This document shows positions 18,910 to 25,921 of a stretch of DNA of 64,000 bases, one piece after another. Under the pieces are notes generated by a model. The model made no database searches. It was not told the DNA's origin and saw nothing but the letters and a program-made list of their open reading frames with translations. The stretch covers positions 4,588,001 to 4,652,000 of the forward strand of contig OZ245783.1 of the NCBI GenBank assembly GCA_965227875.1, read 5' to 3'. Source of the stretch: G965227875 sp965227875 (lineage in GTDB: Bacteria > Pseudomonadota > Alphaproteobacteria > Rhizobiales > JAJFHC01). Position numbers and translations under genes: made by a program. Position 1 is the first letter of the stretch. Every line of letters starts with the position of its first letter.

Positions 18910-20190
18910 TCAGACAGGCTCTATCCGCGCGAGGTTTCCCATGTACGGCCGCAGGGCCTCGGGCACGGTTATGGATCCGTCCTCGTTCTGGTAGTTCTCC
19001 AGCACCGCGATCATGGTCCGGCCCACCGCAAGGCCCGACCCGTTCAGCGTGTGGACGAAACGCGTTCCCTTCTCACCGGAAGGACGGTACCGCGCATTCA
19101 TCCTGCGTGCCTGGAAATCGCCGCAGACCGAACAGCTCGAGATTTCCCTGTAGGCATCCTGTCCGGGGAGCCAGACCTCGATGTCATAGGTCTTGCGCGC
19201 GCCGAAACCCATGTCGCCCGTACACAGGACGACGACGCGATAGTGAAGACCGAGGCGCCTGAGAACCTCTTCCGCGCTCGCCAGCATCCGTTCGAGTTCC
19301 GCTTCCGAATCCTCTGGCGCTGTGATGCTCACCAGTTCGACCTTGGAAAACTGGTGCTGCCGTATCATTCCGCGCGTGTCACGTCCGGCCGCGCCCGCTT
19401 CCAGGCGAAAACAGGGCGTATGCGCCGTCAGCCGCATCGGCAGGTCGGCCTCGTCCACGATCTGCTCGCGCACCATGTTGGTCAACGGGACTTCCGCCGT
19501 CGGGATGAGCCAGAAGCCGTCTTCCGTCCGGAAGAGGTCTTCCGCGAACTTCGGCAACTGGCCGGTCCCGTACAGCACATGATCGCGAACGAGCACGGGA
19601 GGCACGACTTCCGTATACCCGCGCTCCGCAGTGTGAATGTCCAGCATGAAGGCCGCGAGCGCACGCTCCAAGCGCGCGAGACCGCCCCTGAGGACCACGA
19701 ACCGCGAGCCCGACAGTCTGGCCGCCGTCTCGAAGTCCATCTGTCCGAGCGCTTCGCCCAGCTCGAAATGCTGTTTGGGCTCGAAACCGAACTCCGGCTT
19801 TTCGCCGTGGGTGTGGTGCTCGACGTTAGCCGTTTCGTCGGGCCCGACGGGCACGTCTTCCAGCGGTATGTTGGGAAGTTCCGACAGCGCGTTTTCCAGG
19901 TCCTCGGTCAACTGGCGTTCCCGCTCCTCGTCTTCCTGGATGGAGGACTTCAGCGTCGCAATTTCCGTGATGAGTGCCTGGGCCTTGTCTTCGTCACCTG
20001 ATGCCTTCGCCGCACCGATCTGCTTGGAGGCCTCGTTCCTGCGGTTCTGCGCATCCTGCAGCCTGCCGATGATTTCCCTGCGCGTGCGGTCGAGACCGTT
20101 GAGGCGTGCCGAAACAGGTTCGTGCCCGCGCTTGGCCAGTGCCGCGTCGAAACCGTCCGGATCGTCCCGGATCACCTTGATGTCGAACAT
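18910..20190 (-). CDS. serS: Seryl-tRNA synthetase
   Basis: A 426-aa class II aminoacyl-tRNA synthetase that charges tRNA-Ser. The N-terminal long coiled-coil arm (about residues 30-100) binds the variable arm of tRNA-Ser. Class II motif 2 is GMIRQHQFSKVELVSI and motif 3 is NGSGLAVGRTMIAVLENYQ. Length is normal. It follows tatC by 107 bases. Confidence 0.97.
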   Translation of the reverse strand: MFDIKVIRDDPDGFDAALAKRGHEPVSARLNGLDRTRREIIGRLQDAQNRRNEASKQIGAAKASGDEDKAQALITEIATLKSSIQEDEERERQLTEDLENALSELPNIPLEDVPVGPDETANVEHHTHGEKPEFGFEPKQHFELGEALGQMDFETAARLSGSRFVVLRGGLARLERALAAFMLDIHTAERGYTEVVPPVLVRDHVLYGTGQLPKFAEDLFRTEDGFWLIPTAEVPLTNMVREQIVDEADLPMRLTAHTPCFRLEAGAAGRDTRGMIRQHQFSKVELVSITAPEDSEAELERMLASAEEVLRRLGLHYRVVVLCTGDMGFGARKTYDIEVWLPGQDAYREISSCSVCGDFQARRMNARYRPSGEKGTRFVHTLNGSGLAVGRTMIAVLENYQNEDGSITVPEALRPYMGNLARIEPV

Positions 20191-20297
20191 TGAGAATTTC
20201 CCGAAAATCGGAGAGCGTCAGGACCGGAGCCCGGTCCCCGGCGAATCCGCACTGTATACGACGGCACCGGATATCCGTCCAGAGTCCGGACGTCGTC

Positions 20298-21092
20298 TCA
20301 GCCGGTTTCGGCTTCCCTCAGCGCTTCTTCCTCCGCCCGCTTCTTCTCGACCATCTTCACGCAATGGATCGAGATCTCGTAGAGGATCAAGGTCGGCAGC
20401 GCGAGGCCGATCTGGCTGATCGGATCGGGCGGCGTCAGGACAGCGGCCAGGCCGAAGGTGCCGACGATCGCGTATTTGCGTTTGGCCTTCAGGCCGTCCG
20501 ACGTGGCCAGCCCCGCCTTCGCAAGCAGGGTGAGCACCACGGGAAGCTGGAAACACAGACCGAACGCGAAGAGAAGCGTCATGATCAGTCCGAGATATTC
20601 GCTGACCCGCGCGGTCAGGCGAATGGTCGCTTCCCCGTCGCCGCCCTGCTGTTCGAGCCCGAGGAAGAAATCCATGGCGAGCGGCATGACGACGAAATAG
20701 ACAAGCGCCGCACCCAGCAGAAACAGGAAGGGCGTCGCAATCAGGAACGGCAGGAACGCCTGTCTTTCGTTGCGGTAGAGACCCGGCGCCACGAACATGT
20801 AGATCTGGCTGGCGATCACGGGAAAAGCGATGAACAGCGCACCGAAAAGTGCCAGTTTGAGCTGCGTGAAAAAGAACTCCTGCGGCGCCGTGTAGATCAG
20901 TTCGATGTTCGTGTCGGTGCCGACCGCCCGTTCATAGGGATAAAGCAGGAGGTTGAAGATATCCTGTGCGAAGTAGAAACACACCACGAAGGCGATGGCC
21001 ACGCCGATGAGCGATTTCACGAGGCGTGATCTCAGCTCGATCAGATGCTCGATGAGTGGTGCTTCGGTATTCTTGATGTCGTCGTCTGTCAC
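20298..21092 (-). CDS. tatC: Twin-arginine translocase subunit TatC
   Basis: A 264-aa polytopic receptor of the Tat pathway, which exports folded proteins. Six helices are visible; LIEHLIELRSRL at the N-terminus and the F-x-x-G-LxRNERQ-like region (VAPGLYRNERQAFLPF) are conserved. The frame opens with GTG at 21090-21092. tatC follows tatB by 15 bases. The L,D-transpeptidase at 33806-34462 in this window has a twin-arginine signal and is a probable substrate. Confidence 0.96.
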   Translation of the reverse strand: MTDDDIKNTEAPLIEHLIELRSRLVKSLIGVAIAFVVCFYFAQDIFNLLLYPYERAVGTDTNIELIYTAPQEFFFTQLKLALFGALFIAFPVIASQIYMFVAPGLYRNERQAFLPFLIATPFLFLLGAALVYFVVMPLAMDFFLGLEQQGGDGEATIRLTARVSEYLGLIMTLLFAFGLCFQLPVVLTLLAKAGLATSDGLKAKRKYAIVGTFGLAAVLTPPDPISQIGLALPTLILYEISIHCVKMVEKKRAEEEALREAETG

Positions 21093-21107
21093 GCAACGAA
21101 ATTCCGG

Positions 21108-21581
21108 TTAGGCCGAACCGGAACGGACGGCGGGCTCGGCCGCGCCCTCATCGGCAACGGACGTGGGTTTTACTGGATCGGTTTCGGCGCCGGCGGCATC
21201 GGTTTCCGCGCTGACCGGCTCGGTTTCGGCCGGCTCCGTACCGGTGTCGCCGCTGCCGCTGTCCGACTTGCTGTCGTCGTTCACAGTCTTGTTGAGTTCC
21301 GACTTCACGTCATCGCCGGCTTTCGAGATGTCACTGAAGGCATCGGCAAACGTGTTCGACTTCACCGCGCTTTCGGCGGAGGAAATGCCCTTGCGGACTT
21401 CGTCGAGCCCGGCCTCGTCGGCGGCTTCGGTGAACTGCTGCTGGAATTCGCGGGCCATGCTCCGGGCCTTGCCGACGAACTGGCCGAACGTCCTCAGCAT
21501 GCGCGGCAGATCCTTCGGGCCCACCACGAGCAGCGCCACGATACCGATTACAAGCAGTTCGGTAGCACCGATATCAAACAT
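21108..21581 (-). CDS. tatB: Twin-arginine translocase subunit TatB
   Basis: A 157-aa membrane protein with the classic short N-terminal helix (MFDIGATELLVIGIVALLVVGPKDLPRMLR), the FGQFVGKARSM amphipathic helix and a long acidic/Ser-Thr-rich tail. TatB and TatC form the substrate receptor. The helix hinge is VVGPKDLP as in TatB. It is separated from tatA by 79 bases. Confidence 0.95.
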   Translation of the reverse strand: MFDIGATELLVIGIVALLVVGPKDLPRMLRTFGQFVGKARSMAREFQQQFTEAADEAGLDEVRKGISSAESAVKSNTFADAFSDISKAGDDVKSELNKTVNDDSKSDSGSGDTGTEPAETEPVSAETDAAGAETDPVKPTSVADEGAAEPAVRSGSA

Positions 21582-21660
21582 GCGGAACGCTCACTCCTGC
21601 CCGGTGGTCGCTACGGTCGGGGCCGCAGGACCGGACGGTGTTTCGAATACTGTGGCGGTG

Positions 21661-21897
21661 TCAGCTCTTGACCGCGTCTTTTTCGGACTTGGACGTTGCG
21701 CCGGTCGTATCCGCGGCAGTGTGTTCGATCGTCTTGACGCTGGCATCCGCTTCCTGTTCGGGGTCTTCCTGCATGCCCTTCTTGAAGCTCTTGATGCCTT
21801 TCGCCACGTCACCCATCAGCTCGGAGATCTTTCCCCGTCCGAACAGGAGCACGACGATCACTCCAACAATAACTATCTGCCATACACCAATCGACAT
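21661..21897 (-). CDS. tatA: Twin-arginine translocase subunit TatA
   Basis: A 78-aa pore-forming subunit: membrane helix IGVWQIVIVGVIVVLLFGRG, hinge FGRGKISELMGDVAKGIKSFKKGM (the FGxxK and FKKGM hallmarks), then a short charged tail. First gene of tatABC, with a predicted promoter at 21937-21965 and AGGAG before the ATG. Confidence 0.95.
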   Translation of the reverse strand: MSIGVWQIVIVGVIVVLLFGRGKISELMGDVAKGIKSFKKGMQEDPEQEADASVKTIEHTAADTTGATSKSEKDAVKS

Positions 21898-21936
21898 GTG
21901 TGAAATTCTCCTGAATGGGAACTCGTTCTGTAATCC

Positions 21937-21965
21937 AATATCGCAAAATCACCGGTGCGTCGCAA
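21937..21965 (-). promoter_or_regulatory. Sigma70-type promoter of tatABC
   Basis: On the minus strand TTGCGA (21960-21965) and GATATT (21937-21942) are 17 bases apart. Transcription should begin about 30 bases before the tatA start codon. It lies between the orphan ABC ATPase and tatA, so tatABC need not depend on read-through. Confidence 0.45.
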
Positions 21966-21982
21966 CAAATCGCAATTTCCGG

Positions 21983-23125
21983 TTAACCTTGCCGAGGTCG
22001 TCCGCCCGAACTGCTCGAAAAAACGAAAACGTGGGACGGATCCATCGCAACACGAACAACGGTGCCGCTCTCGGGCGCATCCGTTTCTCTCAGGCGCATG
22101 CGTATTACACCATCTTGGCCGCTGACGGCCAGTGTCAAGAGACAGTGGTCTCCGAGAAAACGCGAATTGACGACCATGCACTCCGTTTCGCCCGTCCCGC
22201 TCAGTTGCAGGCCGATGGGTCGCACGAGAACGTCGACCTTCTCGCCTTCGTCGAAACCGGCGGCATCCACCGATCCGAGCATGGTGGCGACCCTGCCGTC
22301 CCGCACCACACCGCTCAATTCGTTGAGATCGCCGAAAAACCGCGCGGTGCTCTCGTCGACCGGCCGCGAGTAGATTTCCCGAGGCGTTCCCGTCTGCACG
22401 ACATGGCCGTCCCGCATGTGCACGATGCGGTCCGCCATCCGCATGGCTTCCTCGGGATCGTGGGTGACCAGAAGGCTGCTCGCACGCGTTTCCTTCAGGA
22501 CCGCAAGCGTTTCGTCTCTGACGCTGTCGCGCAGGCGCTGGTCCAGTCCGGAAAACGGCTCGTCCATGAGCAGGACGGACGGACGCGGAACAATCGCCCG
22601 GGCGAGCGCCACGCGCTGCTGCTCGCCGCCCGACAGGACATGCGGGTAGGATCGCTCGTAATGCAGCATGCCGACCCGGTCGAGCGCCCGGCGGGCCTCG
22701 ATGACGGCCTCGTTGCGATCGAGCCCCCGAAGACCGAAAGCGACATTGTCGAGAATGGACAGGTGCGGAAACAGCGCGAAGTCCTGGAACATGAGACCTA
22801 TGCCGCGCTTTTCGGGCGGAATGAACACGCCCGGACCGGATATCTCCATGCCGTCGAGCAGGACCCTGCCCTGGGTCTGGCGTTCGACGCCGGCAGCGAT
22901 TCGCAGCAACGTCGTCTTGCCACAGCCCGACGGGCCGAGCAGACACACGATTTCTCCCGGCGCCAGCTCGAGACTGACGTTTTTGACGGCTTCGATCCGT
23001 CCGAACGTATGGCTTACGTTTTCAAATGAAAGCCGCGCGGCAAACGTGGCCGCTGCTGTGCCGCGTGTGCCCCATTCGGATGAGGATGTGCCGTCCGACC
23101 CTGGTTCGGTCATAGCTTTCGGCAT
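21983..23125 (-). CDS. Orphan ABC transporter ATP-binding protein (Fe3+/spermidine/sulfate-type)
   Basis: A 380-aa ATPase with Walker A GPSGCGKTT, Q-loop FQDFALFPHL, signature LSGGEQQR, Walker B VLLMDEPFSGLD and the H-loop in LLVTHDPEEA. The C-terminal part (about residue 260 onward) looks like a TOBE domain, as in ferric-iron, spermidine/putrescine and sulfate importers. No permease or binding-protein gene is nearby, so its partners are elsewhere. It interrupts the otherwise conserved scpB-tatA junction. Substrate unknown; iron is the commonest for such families. Confidence 0.85.
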   Translation of the reverse strand: MPKAMTEPGSDGTSSSEWGTRGTAAATFAARLSFENVSHTFGRIEAVKNVSLELAPGEIVCLLGPSGCGKTTLLRIAAGVERQTQGRVLLDGMEISGPGVFIPPEKRGIGLMFQDFALFPHLSILDNVAFGLRGLDRNEAVIEARRALDRVGMLHYERSYPHVLSGGEQQRVALARAIVPRPSVLLMDEPFSGLDQRLRDSVRDETLAVLKETRASSLLVTHDPEEAMRMADRIVHMRDGHVVQTGTPREIYSRPVDESTARFFGDLNELSGVVRDGRVATMLGSVDAAGFDEGEKVDVLVRPIGLQLSGTGETECMVVNSRFLGDHCLLTLAVSGQDGVIRMRLRETDAPESGTVVRVAMDPSHVFVFSSSSGGRPRQG

Positions 23126-23202
23126 CGATCCTCGGCTACGGTCAACAAAACGATGCGGACGATACCGGCGTTTTAAACGCTCGGATCAGGCAATGCCAGT
23201 CC

Positions 23203-23976
23203 CTATTCGGTGAGGTGCATCTCCAGCGGAGCTTCTTCCTCGTCGAGGGGCGCTTCGTCCTCTTCCAGTTCGTCGCCGTCGGAAGGTTGGGGAATTTCGA
23301 ACCCGCGTGGCAGGTTCGCGCCGAGTAGGCCCGTGCCCTTCAGTTCGGTCATCCCCGGAAGATCGGAGACGCGATCGAGACCGAAATGGATCAGGAAATC
23401 ATCCGTCGTTCCGTAGGTCACGGGACGTCCCGGCGTCCGCCGCCGGCCGCGCATCCTGATCCAGCCGATCTCGAGCAATGTGTCCAGCGTGCCCTTGGAC
23501 GTGGAAACACCCCTGATCTCCTCGATCTCCGCCCGCGTCACCGGCTGGTGATAGGCAATGATCGCGAGGGTTTCGAGCGCGGCCCGGGACAGACGCTTCT
23601 GTTCGACGGCCTGGCGTTCCATAATGAAGGAGAGATCGTCCGCAGTCCGGAAACTCCAGCGTCCGGCCACCTGCACCAGGTTGACGCCGCGGGATTCGTA
23701 CGTCTTCTGGACTTCCTCGAGCAATGCGGGAATGTCCGCGCCTTCCGGCAGGCGTTCCGCGAGCGTCGCCTCGTCGAGCGGTTCCGCCGCCGCGAAGAGC
23801 AGCGCCTCGACCATGCGCACATGCTGGCGCCGGTCGGCGGTGGGAAGGACCGTGACGTTCGACGGCAATTCCCCATGCTCGGGAGATGCCTGTTCGGCGG
23901 TCTCGTTTTCGCCCTCCGCCTCTTCGATCTCGTCCGGTATCTCTTCAGCCATGAGTTTTTCGGGATTATTGGTCAT
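23203..23976 (-). CDS. scpB: Segregation and condensation protein B
   Basis: A 257-aa kleisin-associated winged-helix protein of the SMC-ScpAB condensin. RMVEALLFAAAEPLD begins the first winged helix, and LETLAIIAYHQPVTRAEIEEIRGV is the family hallmark. N- and C-terminal tails are strongly acidic, adding about 60 residues to the usual length. Start overlaps the scpA stop by four bases (ATGA), so translation is coupled and a 1:1 complex is favoured. Confidence 0.96.
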   Translation of the reverse strand: MTNNPEKLMAEEIPDEIEEAEGENETAEQASPEHGELPSNVTVLPTADRRQHVRMVEALLFAAAEPLDEATLAERLPEGADIPALLEEVQKTYESRGVNLVQVAGRWSFRTADDLSFIMERQAVEQKRLSRAALETLAIIAYHQPVTRAEIEEIRGVSTSKGTLDTLLEIGWIRMRGRRRTPGRPVTYGTTDDFLIHFGLDRVSDLPGMTELKGTGLLGANLPRGFEIPQPSDGDELEEDEAPLDEEEAPLEMHLTE

Positions 23977-24824
23977 GTTGTGATTCCCTGGTTGGGACTG
24001 TCATTCGCCGGTCTGGAGCCCCTGCGTATATAGATCGGCGCAAAAACCTCGTCCTGCCGGATTTCGAGGAAACCTTCTCGAACCATTTCCAGGGAAGCCG
24101 AAAAACTGCTCGCTTTCACCGACGCGCGCATTTCCGGTTCTGCAAGATATTCAGCAAGATACTGATTGATACTGGTCCATTCGTCCATCTTTCCCAGAAG
24201 CCGTTCCAGGATGCCCCTTGCCTCCTTGATTGTCAGGACAGGCAGGCGATGCATTTCGAGACGCGTCACGGACTGTCGCTGGCGCCGTTCCGTGTAGGCC
24301 TTGAGAAGGTCGTAGAGATTGTCCGCATGTTCGCTTACGGACGTGACGCGCACGCCTTCGGGCGCACCGCGGGCGAAGACGTTGCGACCGAGCCTGTTGC
24401 GCGACATGAGCTTCGCGGCGGCGTCACGCATGGCTTCGAGTTTCTGCAGCCTGAACGCGAGAACGGCCGCGAGTTCCTCGCCGGTCGGCCCTTCCTCGTC
24501 TTCTGGTTCGGGCAGCAGGAGTTTCGATTTCAGATAGGCGAGCCAGGCGGCCATGACCAGGTAGTCTGCCGCCAGTTCCAGACGTAGCTTTCGAACCTCG
24601 GCGATGAAGACGAGATACTGTTCCGCCAGTGCCAGAATCGATATCTTCGTCAGGTCCACCTTCTGGTTGCGCGCGAGTGTGAGCAGCAGATCCAGCGGAC
24701 CTTCAAAGCCGTCGACATCGACGATCAGGGCGTCCTGTCCGGCAGACTCGAGTACCACCAGACCGTCACCGCCCTGTTCCGCGATGACCGGTGCGTCGGC
24801 CTCGTCTCCACTCTGCCCGTTCAT
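23973..24824 (-). CDS. scpA: Segregation and condensation protein A (kleisin)
   Basis: A 283-aa kleisin that bridges the SMC heads. The N-terminal domain begins around FEGPLDLLLTLARNQKVDLTKISI, the ScpA hallmark, and a C-terminal winged helix binds the SMC cap. The start at 24824 gives a normal length; an in-frame ATG at 24860 (12 residues longer) is possible and a frame to 25061 would overlap nagZ. It is translationally coupled to scpB. Confidence 0.95.
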   Translation of the reverse strand: MNGQSGDEADAPVIAEQGGDGLVVLESAGQDALIVDVDGFEGPLDLLLTLARNQKVDLTKISILALAEQYLVFIAEVRKLRLELAADYLVMAAWLAYLKSKLLLPEPEDEEGPTGEELAAVLAFRLQKLEAMRDAAAKLMSRNRLGRNVFARGAPEGVRVTSVSEHADNLYDLLKAYTERRQRQSVTRLEMHRLPVLTIKEARGILERLLGKMDEWTSINQYLAEYLAEPEMRASVKASSFSASLEMVREGFLEIRQDEVFAPIYIRRGSRPANDSPNQGITT

Positions 24825-24883
24825 GTGCGAATCACCCGGCGAATGTTGCAATCCCGCCATTTTGCCCCAATCCGGGCGTTCGT

Positions 24884-25882
24884 TCAGCACAGAACCTCGA
24901 TTTGCTCCACAGCCTTGGCGCTGTCCCACGGTTCCGATTCGGACAACCGGGCGAGCGCGCCATGGGCCCTGACGAGGGCTTCGCCATCGAGTTCCGGCGT
25001 TGCTTCGGCAACATCGAGCATCTCGTCGAATTCGCCATTGCAGTGAAGCGCCATGTCGCAACCCGCCGCGAAAGCGGCTTCCGCGCGCTCTTTCAAGGTA
25101 CCGGACAACGCACCCATCGACAGGTCGTCCGTCATCACCAGACCCGCGTACCCGATCTCGCCGCGGATGACATCACGCACGACCGTCTCGGACAGGGTCG
25201 CCGGGCGTTCGGCATCGAAGGCGGAGTAGATCACATGGGCCGTCATCGCCAGGGGAAAATCCCGCAATTGCCCGAACACCGCGAAATCCACGTCCGCGAG
25301 TTCCTCCCGGCCGGCATCGACCACAGGCAAACCCACATGACTGTCGACACCGGCGCGGCCATGACCGGGGATATGCTTGATGACCGGCAGCACGCCACCG
25401 TCTAGGCACCCGTCCGCCGCGGCCCGCGCCAGGATGGCAATCTCGTCGACGTCTGCGCCATAAGCGCGGTCACCGATGATCTCGTGTGCACCGGGCTGCG
25501 GGACGTCGGCAACGGGCAGGCAGTTCACGTTGATACCGACCTTTCGAAGGTCGTCCGCCATCAGCCTGGCACCCGCACGGGCAAGGCGCGCGCCCTCCGT
25601 CGCGTCCTTCCGGTAGACCTCCGCGAATCTCCGCGCCGGCGGGTACTTCCGCCAGTTTGGAGGGCCGAGCCTCTGGACGCGCCCGCCTTCCTGGTCGATC
25701 AGCACAGGCGCGTCGTCACGGCCGTTGATCGTGCGGAACTCGTCGGTCAGTCGCCTGATCTGTTCCGCATCCTCGCAATTCCGCGCGAAGAGGATAAGTC
25801 CCCACGGATCGGCATCCGCGAGAAAGTCACGCTCGTCCTGCGTCAGGGCAGTCGACGCGCAGCCGCAGATAAACGCCTGCAT
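24884..25882 (-). CDS. nagZ: Beta-N-acetylhexosaminidase
   Basis: A 332-aa cytoplasmic glycoside hydrolase family 3 enzyme that removes N-acetylglucosamine from recycled muropeptides. IDQEGGRVQRL is the substrate strand and KHIPGHGRAGVDSH holds the mobile loop with the catalytic His-Asp pair. VMTDDLSMGAL carries the nucleophile Asp. In bacteria with AmpC-type regulation, NagZ products also signal beta-lactamase induction. Located between the SPOR protein and scpA. Confidence 0.96.
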   Translation of the reverse strand: MQAFICGCASTALTQDERDFLADADPWGLILFARNCEDAEQIRRLTDEFRTINGRDDAPVLIDQEGGRVQRLGPPNWRKYPPARRFAEVYRKDATEGARLARAGARLMADDLRKVGINVNCLPVADVPQPGAHEIIGDRAYGADVDEIAILARAAADGCLDGGVLPVIKHIPGHGRAGVDSHVGLPVVDAGREELADVDFAVFGQLRDFPLAMTAHVIYSAFDAERPATLSETVVRDVIRGEIGYAGLVMTDDLSMGALSGTLKERAEAAFAAGCDMALHCNGEFDEMLDVAEATPELDGEALVRAHGALARLSESEPWDSAKAVEQIEVLC

Positions 25883-25921
25883 CAGTGCACTCCGGGTTAC
25901 GGCGTCGGGCCCGACCCGCGA

